In this document: piece by piece, positions 32,659 to 45,153 of the stretch | Position numbering within the stretch: position 1 is the first letter of the stretch | Layout of the letters: every line of letters starts with the position of its first letter | NCBI GenBank assembly: GCA_022010095.1 | Contig: CP091739.1 | Span: 62,001-126,000, forward strand | DNA length: 64,000 bases | Source: Clostridium sp. | GTDB lineage: Bacteria; Bacillota_I; Bacilli_A; RF39; UBA660 | Reading direction: 5' to 3' | Translations under genes and position numbers: made by a program | Notes under the pieces: model-generated | Seen by the model: only the letters and a program-made list of their open reading frames with translations | Database searches by the model: none | Told to the model about the DNA's origin: nothing

Positions 32659-35520
32659 ATGAAAAAAAGAAGTTATTATACTTTTTTTGATGCTTCTTGG
32701 TTTTTGTTGGTTTAACAAATGTAAATGCTAAAGAGATAGCAACAGATGACATAGAACCCAGAACTTACATAATAGGTACACATGAGTTTACCGAAAGTAC
32801 AACATTATCAACAAAGCACATCATGTTAGCATCAAAAACAATAGATGGAAATACATTAAATGATATGGTAATTTACTACAAGAATCCAAGAGGTAAATGG
32901 ATTAATGGACTTACAGGAGAAATAGTTGAAGTAAGTGAAAAGTTTAACATTGAATATGTAGACTTAGTTAAATTTTTAACAGCACCAACACTTGCAAAAT
33001 GATTATAATGATAAAACAAAAAGCAAATTTATCAATATTAGGTGCAGGATATTATGGAAGTAGTGAAGAAACTTTAAAAAGGAATATCAGGTTGGGAACT
33101 ATATGAAAAGACAACAGATGGATATACAAAAATAACAGAGGGAACAAATTATACTTATGAAGTAGCTTTAACACCAGGAGAAACAAAAAAACCTTTTGTA
33201 GCAAGAGTTTATAAATTAAATGAAACACTTGATAGAGTATATAGTGATTATTCAAACGAAGTTGAAGTAACAAGAGAAATATTAAATACTCCAACACTTG
33301 CAAATGATTATAATGATAAAACAAAAGCAAGTTTATCAATATTAGGTGCAGGATATTATGGAAGTAGTGAAGAAACACTAAAAGAAATATCAGGCTGGGA
33401 ACTATATGAAAAGACAACAGATGGTTATTCAAAAATAACAGAAGGTACTAACTATACATATCAAATGGAACTAGTTCCAGGTGAAACAAAAACATTTGTA
33501 GCAAGAGTTTATAAAGATAAAGAAAATGGAGATAGAATATATAGTGAATATTCTGATGAACTTGAAGTAACAAGAGAAAAATTACAAACACCAACATTAG
33601 CAAGAGATTTTCATTATACTAATTTAGCTAAACTTGCTATAACAGCAGATGGATATTATGGAGGAAATGAAAATACTGAAGAAATATCAGGCTGGGAATT
33701 ATATGAAAAAGTTGGTGAAAACTATAATAAGATAAAAGAAGGAACAGAATATTTTTACACATCTAATGAATTTGCTCCAGGAGAAACAAAAGTATATGTT
33801 TCAAGAGTATATTATGAAACTACTGATGGAAATAGAATATACAGTGATTATTCAAATGAAATTGAAGTGACAAGAGAAAAAAATTACAAACTCCAACGCT
33901 AACAAATGATCCAAGCGATTTAAGCGGGGCACACCTTTCAATGACCGCTGAAGGATATTATGCTAGTGGTAAAGATGCACTTAAAGAAATTTCAGGATGG
34001 GAACTATACGAAAAGACCGAAAATGGTTATGCTGTAGTTACAGAGGGTTCAAAATATTCATATAATGTAAGTATGGATCAAGGAACAACAAAAAAACATT
34101 TATTGCAAGAGTATATTATGAAAATGAAAAATGTAACAAAAAAACTTATAGTGAATACTCAAATGAAGTAGTAGTTACTATTGAAAAAAATAAAAGTTCC
34201 AACTTTAACCTTTAGTAAAAAAATAATGATAAAATGACTTTATCAATAATTGCTGAAGGAACTTATAAAGATGAAACTGAGCAAAATAAAATAACAGGAT
34301 GGGAACTATACGAAAAAGGTGAACCAGGTACATTAATAACAAGTGATAAACCTTATACATATGAAATGAATATTCCATATGGGGAAACTAAAACATATTA
34401 TGCAAGAATATATATTGTTGATGTTTATAATAATACAGTATATAGTGAAAATTCTGCTGAACTTGTTATTAATGAGAAATTACCAACTCCTACATTAAGC
34501 AATGATTATAGTTATACAGATGGAGCAAAAATTATCAATATTAGCGGAAGGATATTATGGTTCAGATGTTGAAAAGAAAAAAATATGATTTCAGGATGGG
34601 AACTATATGAAAAAACTGAAAGTGGATATTCAACTCTTACTGAAGGAACTAACTATACATATGAATTAGCAATGGGAGCAGGTACAACAAAAGCTTTTGT
34701 AGCAAGAGTTTATAAAAATATAAATGGTGAAAAAAAGTTTATAGTGATTACTCAGAAGAAATTACTATCATAAAAAAAAGTAGAAAGCCAATTCAATAAT
34801 GATTCATGGGAAACAATAGTAGCAAATGTAAAATCAGGTAGTATCGATAGCTATAAAGTAGGCGATACAAAAGAAATTGATATGGGTACTTATGGAACAC
34901 ATACATTAAGAATAGCGAACACTTCAACACCAAGTGAGTGTTCAGGAACAGGTTTTTCACAAACAGCATGTGGATTTGTTCTAGAATTTGCTGATATTAT
35001 AACAACACATAATATGAATCCCTCAGGAGAATATAAAGGAACAAATTATTCTTGGGGATGGAATATAGATGGTTGGCCAGCAAGTAGTATGTATACATTT
35101 GTAAATAATGATATATATAATGCAATACCAGAAGAAATAAAGAATGCAATAATAGATACAACAGTGGTATCAAGTCATGGTCCTAAAAAAGGCGAAGAAA
35201 ACTTCATTTCAACAGACAAATTATATTTATTAGCGCCAGGGGAAATATGGAGTGATTGGATTACTTATCAATATTCTTCATATGATACAGCAAAAGATTT
35301 AACAAGAACATTAGATTATTATACAAATATAGGAGTAACAACTAGTAATTATAGTGGAGCAATAAAGAAAAATGGAACTAGTGATGACAAATGGTGGCTT
35401 CGTTCGGCTAATTCTAACGATAGCAATAGTTTTGACATTGTGAATATGACTGGTAAATTGAATGGTGAAAGTGTTGCTATTTCTACATATGGCGTATCTC
35501 CAGCCTTTAGAATAGGATAA
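32659..35520 (+). CDS. Large secreted repeat protein A with DUF6273-like C-terminus
   Basis: About 950 residues. Signal peptide (KKEVIILFLMLLGFVGLTNVNA), then a ~95-residue N-domain (PRTYIIGTHEFTESTTLST, YYKNPRGKWINGLTGEIVE). Six ~100-residue tandem repeats follow, each with ISGWELYEKT, xEGTNYTYE, GETKTFVARVY and VYSDYSNEVEVTREK, spaced about 300 bases. The C-terminal ~200 residues end WWLRSANSND and GVSPAFRIG, the DUF6273 signature seen in secreted gut proteins. No sorting signal. About 12 shifts. Same N-domain as the next gene. Confidence 0.82.
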
Positions 35521-35528
35521 TTAATATT

Positions 35529-35560
35529 AAAGAGAACTCATCAAAAAAAGTTCTCTTTTT
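35529..35560 (+). terminator. Terminator after repeat protein A
   Basis: AAGAGAACT/AGTTCTCTT stem, A-rich loop, T5. Confidence 0.88.
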
Positions 35561-35617
35561 ACTTTAAAAATAAAAAAATAAAATGATATAATTTAAATAT
35601 AATAAGGAGAGGTCAAA

Positions 35618-38600
35618 ATGAAAAAGAAGTTATTATATTTATTATTACTATTTGGAATATTATTTTTGTATAAAAAAATAAATGTAAATGCAAAAAGAAA
35701 TACTAAGTAGTGATATATCACCTAGAACATACGTAATAGGTACACATGAGTTTACCGAAAGTACAACATTATCAACTAGACATATCATGTTAGCATCAAA
35801 AACAATAGTAGGAAACACATTAGATGACATGATAATCTACTACAAAAATCCAAGAGGAAAATGGATTAATGGTCTTACAGGAGAGATAGTTGAAGTAAGT
35901 GAAAAGTTTAACATTGAATATGTAGACTTAGTTAAAGAACTAGAAAAGCCAACTCTAACACTAGTGAGAATAAGTGGCACATATGGATACTTATCAATTA
36001 GTGAAGAAGGATATTATAGTGATGAAGACCACATGAATCAAATATCAGGATGGGAAGTATATGAAAAAACTGATAACGGTTATGCAAGAGTATATGGTGG
36101 AGATAAAACTGAATATTATATATCCTTAAAAAGAAGGAGAAGAAAAAAACTTTTGTAGCAATAGCATATAAATTAACATCAACACTTGATAAAAAATATA
36201 GTGCATATTCAAATGAAGTGGGAATGATAGGAAAGAAATTAGCATTACCTACATTAACAAAAAGTAAGTGAAACAGCAGATAAAGTAGTATTAAGTTTTT
36301 GTAAAAAGAAGGAAACTACACTACAGCAGAATCATTGGATCATATAACAGGATGGTCATTATACCTTACAAATAGTGAATCAATAGAAGATGATTTGATA
36401 AAAGAAGGAGCATATAATGAAACAACAATAACACTTAATAAAAGTGAATTACCCGGTAAAGATAACTTAGAATTATATTTAATTGTTTATTTAGATCATG
36501 AAGAAGATGGATATACAATTTATAGTGATAGTTCAAATATAGTAATGGTAACAAAAAAATAATCTACAAACACCCACATTAACTGCTACATACACTACAG
36601 ATAAAACAACAGTAGAACTATCGATAATAAAAGATGGTGCATACAATAGCTCGAATATTGAAGCTTCTATTGATGGCTGGGAATTATATGAAAAGACAGA
36701 AAGTGGATATAAATTAGAAGTTGAAGGAGAATTTAATGCGTTTGGTATGCCTACATCATCCATAAGTGGTAAAAACATATATAGCAAGAGTTTATAAATT
36801 AAACTCATCATCTAATAAAAATCTACAGTGATTACTCAAATGAAATAACAATAGAAGATGTCGTAAATATGCCAAAAATGCCTACGTTAGCAAACCTTAA
36901 AACTGAAGGCAAAAAAACAATTCTTTCAATTGCAAAAACTGGATATTATAAAGGCAATGCCAACATAAGTGATATAGCAGGCTGGGAATTATATGAAATA
37001 AATGATCTTGGATATCATAAAGTAGGAAGTAGTGAAAAAAGTGAAATAGAAATAACTATATCCAAAGATGAAACTAAAGCATATGCAGCTAGAACTTTTA
37101 AAACATCTTCAAATGGAAATGTTTACAGCAATTATTCAACTGGATTAGTAGTTACAGGTAAATTTATAAATGCTCCAAGATTATCAATTACATATAAAAA
37201 AAGGTACAGAAGCAATATTAAGCATTAACGAAGATGGATATTATTCTAATCCTAATAATTTAAAAAGAAATAACTGGACTTGAATTATGGAAAGTAGAAA
37301 AAAACGAAAGCACTGGTGAAGTGATTAACACTAGTAAAGTTGAAGGATGCGAAGCTTTAACTGAATGTGCTATTAAAATAAGTTATAATCATAGTGATGA
37401 ATATTTTGCTCGTGTATATAATATTGACAAAAAAATAATTATGAAGTGTATAGTGAAGCATCAAATAATTTAGAAGTAGAAGCAGAATTATTAGCACCAG
37501 TATTAAAAAACATAAGCAATGACAATTCATATGCTAAGTTATCTGCAGCGTATGAAGATAATGAAGTATCACAATCAATTAGTGGATATGAATTTTATGA
37601 AAAAAACAACAAGCTGATATGCAAAAATTATATGAAGGAACAAATAAAGAATATAATATTTATGACTTAATACCAAATATATCTAGAACATTTACAGTAA
37701 AATCTTATATACTTCAAGATAATAACAAAATATATAGTAATAGTTCTAATGAATTAGTGATTACTAGAGACAAGGTTGAAACACCAACTTTAACAAAAAC
37801 TTTAGGAAATGAAGAAAGCGTTACAGTTGCTATAAATAGTGAAGGATATTATAAAGAAAAAAAGAAGAAAATATAAAAAGCAATTTCCGGATGGGAATTA
37901 TATGAAGTTGAAAATGGTAATTATACAAAAAAATAAGTGATGTTGAAAGAGATAAAGACTATACAATAAATCTTACAGTTGGAAAAAAAGTATAACATTA
38001 TCATCAAGGACATATATAACAAATCCTATAAATAATGAAAAAAAGTTTATAGCGATTATTCAAATGAAATAACAAGAATTATTCTAGGAACACCAACTTT
38101 ATCACTTATATCAACAACAGCTACTGAAAATACACTTAGTATAGCTAAAGATGGTTATTATAGTGATAGCACTAAATTAAATGAAGTAACAAAAAGTATA
38201 TTACTACAAAGTAAATTCAAATAATGAAAACGAATTAATTAGTGAATGTGATGGAAGTACAACATGTAAAGTAAATATTCCATATGGAACAACAGAAAAA
38301 AATTTAATGCAGTTGTATATTATAAAGATTCCAATAATAATGAGATGTATAGTAAATCATCTAACACATTAGAAATAGTATCAAAAGTACCAGTTCCAAC
38401 ATTAGAAGGCAATTTAGCATATGAAAGCTATGCTGATTTAGTGGCTACATACAGTGATGAAAATGTTTCAAGTACAATAACAGGATATGATTTTTATAGA
38501 GTTGAGGATGATTTAATAGAAGTATGTAGTGGTGAAAGTCAAAAATTGTGCTTATAGTGGATTAATACCACAAATTAAAAAAAACATTTGTTGTTAAAGC

Positions 38601-38966
38601 ATATGTACTTGATAATGATAATAATAAAATATATAGTGATGAATCAAATAGAGTCGAAGTGTTGAGAAAAAAATAGTGGTTCCACAAATACAAATAACTA
38701 AATATAAAGATTATACTAATATAATAATAGAACCATATAGTAACATATATTCTAAAGAATTAGTGGCTAAGTCAATAACAGGAATACAAATATATAAAGT
38801 AGAAAAATAGTAAATACACACTTTTTAGAAGATTTTTAGAGACAGTACACAAACAATGGGTTATTTTCTAGAAGAAGGAGAAACACTAACCTTAGCCGTA
38901 AGAGCATATCTTGAAAGCGGTAGAGTATATTATAGTGAATATGGAATGGCAGGTATAAATGGCTAA
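35618..38966 (+). CDS. Large secreted repeat protein B
   Basis: About 1,110 residues, paralogue of protein A. Signal peptide, then an N-domain nearly identical at DNA level (HEFTESTTLST, NPRGKWINGLTGE). About ten ~100-residue repeats follow; their core varies: ISGWEVYEK, ITGWSLYLT, IDGWELYEK, IAGWELYEI, ISGYEFYEK, ITGYDFYRV, ITGIQIYKV. Unlike A, it ends directly after the last repeat (YYSEYGMAGING) with no DUF6273 domain and no sorting signal. About 17 shifts. Likely an extracellular structural or adhesive protein. Confidence 0.8.
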
Positions 38967-38981
38967 ACTCATACAAAATAA

Positions 38982-39011
38982 TAAGAGAACTCAATAAAAA
39001 AAGTTCTCTTT
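38982..39011 (+). terminator. Terminator after repeat protein B
   Basis: AAGAGAACT/AGTTCTCTT, similar to the one after protein A. Confidence 0.88.
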
Positions 39012-39051
39012 TACTTTGAAAAAAATTTAAACAAGAAAAAGAATAACAATG

Positions 39052-39222
39052 CTATTCTTCATCAATCTTCTTTGGCTTTATTTTTAAGTTCTTTTTGGCT
39101 CTTCACTTTTAATAGGCTCAGGTGGCAAATTATATACAACTGTGCCTTTTATTACATGATGCATTAAATAATAAAGAAACACTTAATGCGATTGAAAGAA
39201 CTTTCTTTTGATAATCATTCAT
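39052..39222 (-). CDS. Small secreted or membrane peptide
   Basis: Minus-strand ATG behind AGGAGGATACGC. An N-terminal helix (VLSIALSVSLLFNAS) is followed by a polar segment VIKGTVVYNLPPEPIKSEE and a lysine-rich end (KIKPKKIDEE). About 56 residues after two one-base shifts. Not recognised. The stop overlaps a minus-strand GAATAGCATTGTTATTC hairpin with T5 that serves as terminator. Confidence 0.55.
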
Positions 39223-39314
39223 GCGTATCCTCCTACTAAAATAATACATTTTATTCTATATAATGTCAAATTTTATTTGTCTTTTTTTAAAAAAATTGTA
39301 TTATAATAATTTGT

Positions 39315-41887
39315 ATGGAAAGAAAAAGATGTAAAATTAGAAGAAGTAAGCCCTATGATGAGGGAATACCTAAAAAAACACAAAAAGTGAATATGAAGGT
39401 ATAATTTTATTTTTATAGATTAGGTGATTTCTATGAAATGTTTTTTGATGATGCAATAACTGCTAGTCATGAACTCGAACTTACTCTTACAGGTAAACAA
39501 TGTGGTCTTAAAGAAAGAGTACCTATGTGTGGAGTACCACATCATGCGGTTAATATATATTTAGAAAAATTAATTGAAAAAGGATATAAAGTAGCAATAT
39601 GTGAGCAATTAGAAGATCCAAAAACTGCAAAAGGAATAGTAAAAGAGAAGTTATACAAATAGTAAGTGCTGGAACTCTTACAAGTACTGAAATAGTTAAT
39701 GAAAAAGAGATTTTTAACTATATCGCAAGCATAACTGATTATAATTATCTATATGTTTTTATCGTATGCAGACCTTCTAAGTGGTAAAGTTTATACTACT
39801 AAAATAGAAAAAGAATAATGATAAATTAATAAGTCATATAGTAAACTTAAATATAAAAGAAATAGTTGTATGATATACTTTTTGATGTTGATTTAATACA
39901 TAAATTAAAAATCAAATTATAATATATTTATATCTTATTATGATAATGATGAACTATATAAGGGAAAAGTATTTGAAAATGTAACTGATCAAAAACTTAT
40001 AAAGAACACATCATTATTATTAAATTATTTAACTAATTCATTAAAACAAGACTTAGGACATATACAGCAAGTAGAAGTTATTGATAGTGGGCTATTCTTA
40101 GAACTAGATAAAGAGTGTATTAAGAACTTAGAACTAGTTGAAACAATAAGAAATAAGGATAGACAAAATAGTTTACTTGGTTTCATGGATAAAACTAAAA
40201 CAGCGATGGGAAGTAGACTTCTTAAAAGTTATATAATTAGTCCGAGCATAGATAAAAACTGAAATTATTAAAAGACAAAAATCTAGTAGAAAAAAATTAA
40301 TGACAGAGTTCTTACTTAAAAAGTGAACTAAAAAGAATATCTATATGAAATATATGATTTAGAAAGATTAACTGGCAAAAGTAGTATGCTCTAATTTAAA
40401 TGCAAGAGATTTATTGCAACTTAAAAACAAGTATTAAAGTTATTCCAGATATAAATAATATTTTAGAAACACTTGGTGAAGAAAAAGATAGAAACTTTTA
40501 ATGAATTATATTTAATACTTGAAAACTCTATTAAAGATGATGTACCTCTTACTGTAAAAGATGGGGGAATTATTAAAGAAGGGTATGACAAGGAAGTAGA
40601 TGAATTAAGAAGCATTAAATCAGGTGGTAAAGATTTCATATCTAATTTTTGAAAGAGAAGAAAAAAAGAAAGAACTGGTATTAAGGGGCTTAAAATTGGA
40701 TTTAATAAAGTATTTGGCTATTATATTGAAGTACCTAAGGGACAAGTTAGTCAGGTTAAACCTGAATTTCAATATGATAGAAAACAAACAATATCTAATT
40801 GTGAAAGATATATAACACCACTTCTAAAAAGAAAAAAAGAGAATCTTATATTAAATGCTGAAGAAAAAAATTAAATACTTTAGAATACGATATTTTTTTG
40901 TAAAATAAAAAGATGAAGTTAAAAAGATATATTCCAAAGTTACAAAAAGCATCTGCTAAAATAGCATATTATGATGTAATGCAGTCATTTGCGACAATTG
41001 CTGAAGAACATAATTTTGTAAAGCCAACTATTAATGAAAACTCTACTGTTGAAATAATAAAAGGTAGACATCCAGTAGTAGAATCAGTTATAAGTACTGA
41101 GTATATTGATAATGATATTATTATGAATGAGAACACTAATATTCTTATTATCACAGGTCCTAATATGAGTGGTAAAAAGTACATATATGAGAGAATTTGG
41201 TATCATAGTTATACTAAATCAAATAGGTTCTTTTTGTACCAGCAAGTAAATGTAATCTACCTGTATTTGATAAAATATTCACAAGAATAGGTGCTAGTGA
41301 TGACTTAGTAGGTGGAGAAAGTACTTTCATGGTTGAAATGAAAGAGAGCGCTTATGCTTTAGGGAATGCCACAAAGAATAGTTTAATATTATTTGATGAA
41401 CTTGGACGTGGTACTAGTACATATGATGGAATGAGTTTAGCTGGTTCTATAATTGATTACATTGCTACTAAAATAAGATGTAAAACATTATTCTCAACTC
41501 ATTATCATGAACTAACTGATATGGAAAATAAACTTCCTGGTATACGTAATGTGCATGTATCAATTGATGAAACAGATGGAGATATTACATTCCTTCATAA
41601 AGTAATGGATGGTGCTGTTGATAAAAGTTATGGTATAAATGTTGCTAAACTAGCAAATCTTCCACACGAAGTAATCAAAAAAAGCAAACGAATTACTTAA
41701 AGAATATGAATCTAAAAGTAATAATGCTTCTAAAAACACAAAAATTGTTAAACAATATACACTTGATTTAGAAGAAGAAAAGAAAGATGAATTAAGAGAA
41801 TTTATAAAAGGCATTAATGTACTAAATATAACACCATTAGAAGCAATAAATTTATTAGATGAAATTAAAAGAAAAAGTGATTTGTAG
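39315..41887 (+). CDS. mutS: DNA mismatch repair protein MutS
   Basis: Mismatch-recognising ATPase. Domain I shows [16 protein letters not shown] (the F-x-E mismatch finger is in the GDFYEMF motif) and CGVPHHAV. The clamp and lever domains follow ([29 protein letters not shown]). The ATPase has Walker A TGPNMSGK, then [18 protein letters not shown] and STHYHELTD. The C-terminus holds [13 protein letters not shown]. About 855 residues; some 18 one-base shifts. No mutL follows in this window. TATAAT-like box 39,296. Confidence 0.96.
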
Positions 41888-41895
41888 GAGAAAAT

Positions 41896-42075
41896 ATGAG
41901 TGAAGAATATAAGGTAATAGTGACAAACACTGATGAAGAAATAAAAGGGGAAGAATTAAAAAGATTAATAGAAGAAGCACTTAGTAAAAACTGAAAACTA
42001 TTGAGGAAATTCTAAAAAGCAAAAGAAGAAGAACTAAAGGAAACTAAAGCGATATATAAAGAATTAAAAAAATGA
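41896..42075 (+). CDS. Hypothetical acidic coiled-coil protein
   Basis: About 58 residues, 8 bases after mutS. EEYKVIVTNTDEEIKGEEL, then EEILKAKEEELKETKAIY, ending ELKK. No family recognised. Two shifts near 41,990. Overlaps the next start by ATGA. Confidence 0.45.
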
Positions 42076-42527
42076 TTTTTAGAAAGACAAGAGAAATTCT
42101 AAAAAGAATTAATAATGAGAATTAGATTTTTCAAGTATAGTTTTAAGAATAGAACAGAGTGGTTCAGTATTATTTGGTTCATGTGTAGATCCCAGTGAAT
42201 TTGATGTGATTATCGATGATATGAAATTATACATTAAAGAGCTAAAAACTGATTTAAAAATTTTTTTAAAAAGTTCTTGAAAAAAAGCATTTAAAAAGTT
42301 TAACAAAAATATAATGTATATGAAAAAAATGTATGATATAACTGATTTATTAGTTCTATATTATGAAAGAAGTCAATTAAAAAGAAAAAAATTACTTACA
42401 ACTAAAAATAAATATATTAAGTGCTAGAGTGAGAGGATTTAATATGCAATCTCACAGTAGTGAAGAAAATGATATAGAAGAAAAAAACAGTGAAATAAAG
42501 AGATTAACAATGGAACTTGGATTATAA
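42072..42527 (+). CDS. Hypothetical protein after mutS
   Basis: About 148 residues, four to five shifts. MIFRKTREILKRINN, then LRIEQSGSVLFGSCVDPSE, DVIIDDMKLYIKELK, a lysine-rich helix and HSSEENDIEEKN, ending RLTMELGL. Not recognised. Ends immediately at the Nudix ATG. Confidence 0.45.
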
Positions 42528-42942
42528 ATGAAGAAATATAATGTAATTGTAGTATTTAATAAAGATTTAACTAAAACATTAATGTGTAAGAGAACTAAAG
42601 AACCATACAAAAAAAATATGTATAATTTAGTTGGTGGAAAAATAGAAAAAAAGAAAATGATGTACTTAGTGAAGCATATAGAGAATTATATGAAGAAACA
42701 AATATTTCTAAGGAAGATATTACATTAAAGCACTTTATGAATATTGAATATGTAGTATTTGATAAAATTCTTGAAGTATATTATGGAATACTTAATAAAG
42801 AAGTAAATCTTATTGAAGAAGTAAATAAATTAGAATGGGCAAATATAAATGATAATTTCTTTGATATGAAAAAAAGTATGCTGGTGAAGGAAATATTGGT
42901 CATATTATAGAAGAAATAAAAATAAGTTTAGAGAGTGAATAA
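42528..42942 (+). CDS. Nudix hydrolase
   Basis: About 137 residues. NVIVVFNKDLTKTLMCKRT is the first strands; the Nudix box GGKIEKNENDVLSEAYREL then YEETN fits GX5EX7REUXEEXGU after correcting one A-run shift at 42,655. Closest in feel to 8-oxo-dGTP or NADH-type pyrophosphatases, but the substrate cannot be read from sequence. Part of the mutS-downstream cluster, without obvious functional tie. Confidence 0.87.
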
Positions 42943-42991
42943 TTAAATACAATATGATATAATAATCAATAAAAAAAAGGAGTTGATTATT

Positions 42992-43939
42992 ATTAACGCA
43001 GAAGAATTAAAAACAATATGTTGAAGCACTATTAAATAAAGCAGAAGAAGCCTATTTAATGTCAATGGAAATCATTAATAAGCCAACGATAAATTATAGG
43101 ACAGAGGGCTTTTGCTTTTTTATTTGCAATGCTTGGGAATTATTATTAAAAGCCTTTTTAATTAATAAAACTCAAGATATTAATATAATAAATTATAAAG
43201 ATGATTCAAATAGAACAATAAGTCTTGATGACTGTGTAGAAAAAAAGTGTTTACTAGTACTACTGATAAAACAAAAAAATAATATTACATTTATTAGAAA
43301 TATTAGAAATAAAGCAACGCATTTAATATTACCGAATTTGATTTTTATACTATCACCAGTTTTTTTCAAAGATGCTTAACTAATTTTTAATAAATTTTTT
43401 TAAAAAAACATTTTTCCTAATTATAAGTTAAATGAAAAAAAGTAACACCATTTATAGCATTAGTTAATCCAGGTAATGATGAGAATGTTTCTTCACTGAT
43501 TTTTAAACCCAGCAAATTTATTATTATTAGAAAAAAAGTAAAAAAAGAGTTAGATAACGATGATTCACTTTCGCAAACTTTAAGACTAATTTCAACTAAC
43601 AAAGAAACAGAAGCAGACATAAAATTCGCTCTAACAAAGGATAGTGAAGAAAAAGCAAGGCTTATTAATGTTCCTAAAAAAATATTGAGAAAAACTCATC
43701 CTTATACGACAAATGAAGTAATAAAAAGAATAAAAAGAAACATTGGAAATGTCTTTAGGTCCAAATCACGGTTTTACATCTAATAAATTTCAAGATATTT
43801 GTAAACGAAAGGGAATTAAAAAAATAATCAAGATTATTGTTATCAATTTGAATATTCAAAAAAAACAAAAATATATAAATATAGTGGTATTACTATTGAA
43901 TATGTTAGCAGAATATATCTTGAAGAAATAAAAAAATAA
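42992..43939 (+). CDS. DUF3644 (HEPN-like) protein
   Basis: About 315 residues in the DUF3644 family, whose members have a HEPN-like domain and are found in defence islands. The N-terminus reads NAEELKQYVEALLNKAEEA, INKPTINYRTEGFCFFICN, AWELLLKAFLI, and the HEPN motif IRNKATHL (Rx4H). The C-terminal part is longer than the domain (HGFTSNKFQDICKRKG, YSGITIEYVSRIYLEE). Start is uncertain: AAGGAG is followed by ATTATT with no ATG; in frame are TTG 42,983 (too close) and ATT 42,992. Eight shifts. Confidence 0.75.
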
Positions 43940-43975
43940 TGAGTAAAAAATAATATATGAATATTTTGAAGTTAT

Positions 43976-43985
43976 GTGGTATAAT
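43976..43985 (+). promoter_or_regulatory. Extended -10 promoter of the structured RNA
   Basis: TGTGGTATAAT: TG one base before TATAAT (43,980-43,985). No clear -35 box, as expected for extended -10 promoters. Confidence 0.65.
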
Positions 43986-43991
43986 ATATTG

Positions 43992-44097
43992 GTAGATGGG
44001 TACTTGTGAAGGAGTAACGATGTGTTGGCAAAGCCAGTAAGCATATATAATATTATATGTGAGAATTCATCTCGCCTGGGGTACCTATCTTTTTTTG
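43992..44097 (+). ncRNA. Standalone structured small RNA, about 105 nt
   Basis: AGATGGGTAC (43,994-44,003) pairs fully with GTACCTATCT (44,081-44,090), one G-U, then T7. Inside are hairpins GTTGGC/GCCAGT (loop AAA) and CATATA/TATATG, and a helix GATG/CATC enclosing both, so the RNA is multibranched. There is no ORF, and the next gene is convergent, so it is not a leader. It lacks the SRP GGAAGG/AGCAGC tip and is not tRNA. Family unknown; a 6S-like or riboregulator role is possible. Confidence 0.6.
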
Positions 44098-44106
44098 CTT
44101 AAAATG

Positions 44107-44137
44107 AAAAAAATCCTAATTATTTAGGATTTTTTTC
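44107..44137 (-). terminator. Bidirectional terminator, mainly for rnhC
   Basis: AATCCTAA/TTAGGATT stem flanked by an A7 and a T7 run, so it works on both strands. Confidence 0.85.
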
Positions 44138-44150
44138 AGTGTTCTTAAAA

Positions 44151-45072
44151 TTAGTTTTTAGCAATATTATCAAGTTCAAGTTTACCATATTTTTTTAACG
44201 ATATCTTTACCTATAGCATCAACATTAGTACCAGCACCTTTAGGAATAGTAATACCATATTTTTTTGACTTAATTTATCAATTTCTTGTAAAAAAATAAA
44301 TATCTACTTATAACACTTGCTGCTGCTACACTCAAATGTTTACTTTCACCTTTAGTTAAAAATGTAATTTTAGTAACTTTATCAGTAATATTTTTCTTGC
44401 TTCAAATAACTAAAAATAACTTCTTGGAGTAGTAAACTGATCAACAATAATTTTATGATAAGGAATTCCTTTATTAGAAAGTTCATATAAAAACTCTATT
44501 ATGAAGTATTGCTTTAATCTTATTCATATTGAATCCCTTATTAGATAGTTCATTGTATTTTTTTATTACTAAGAGTAAATGTTACATAAGGTATTTTTTT
44601 GACATAAGAATAGGGGCACATCTACGAATCTTATCATCGGTCATCTTTTTAGAATCCATTATTTTTAAATCTTCAAGTAACTTTCTATTTTCTTTATTTA
44701 CAAGAGTAGCACTTACTATAATAGGACCAAAGAAGTCACCAGTACCAACCTCATCACTACCAATCGCATCATAATAGTAATAAGTTTTATCATTAACTTT
44801 ATCATCTTTTTCTTTTAGTTCTTGATCTATATTTCTATTATTAAAATGACTTTCTAAATCTTTCCACATATTAGCATCAATATCAGCACTTATACCTTGA
44901 AACATAACTTTACCACTTTCATATAAAGTTATAATAGTTCCACCTTCTTCAGCTTGAAATATAGAGTATGGTGGCTTTTTTTGTCTCTTTGAAGTAAGAA
45001 AATAATAATCAATCATCTTTTTGTTTAATATTATCACTTACTTTAAATACTATAGTTTTTTTGTTCTGCCAT
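44151..45072 (-). CDS. rnhC: Ribonuclease HIII
   Basis: Degrades RNA in RNA-DNA hybrids. Minus-strand ATG 45,072 (MAEQKTIVFKVSDNIK) is followed by the TBP-like N-domain (PYSIFQAEEGGTIITLYESG, KVMFQG) and catalytic domain with AIGSDEVGTGDFFGPIIV (acidic DEVG pair), LKIMDSKKM, and KIIVDQF. The N-domain plus DEVGTGD separates HIII from HII. About 300 residues; several shifts near 44,250-44,600. No rnhB seen in the window. Confidence 0.95.
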
Positions 45073-45153
45073 AAAATCACTTCCATATTCATTTTATCAT
45101 ATTTCTTGAAAACTTAAAATATAAAGTGTATAATAACTAACCAAGTGATAACT

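Noticed and set aside
33000..33450. Leucine-rich minus-strand ORF inside repeat protein A
   Set aside because: It is the reverse complement of the coding repeats, with no ribosome site and a codon-shadow composition.
32659..38966. CRISPR-like periodicity of about 300 bases
   Set aside because: The repeats are diverged protein-coding modules, not short direct repeats with spacers.
43992..44097. Assigning the small RNA to SRP or 6S
   Set aside because: It lacks the SRP tip motif and the long single-bubble rod of 6S RNA; left unassigned.
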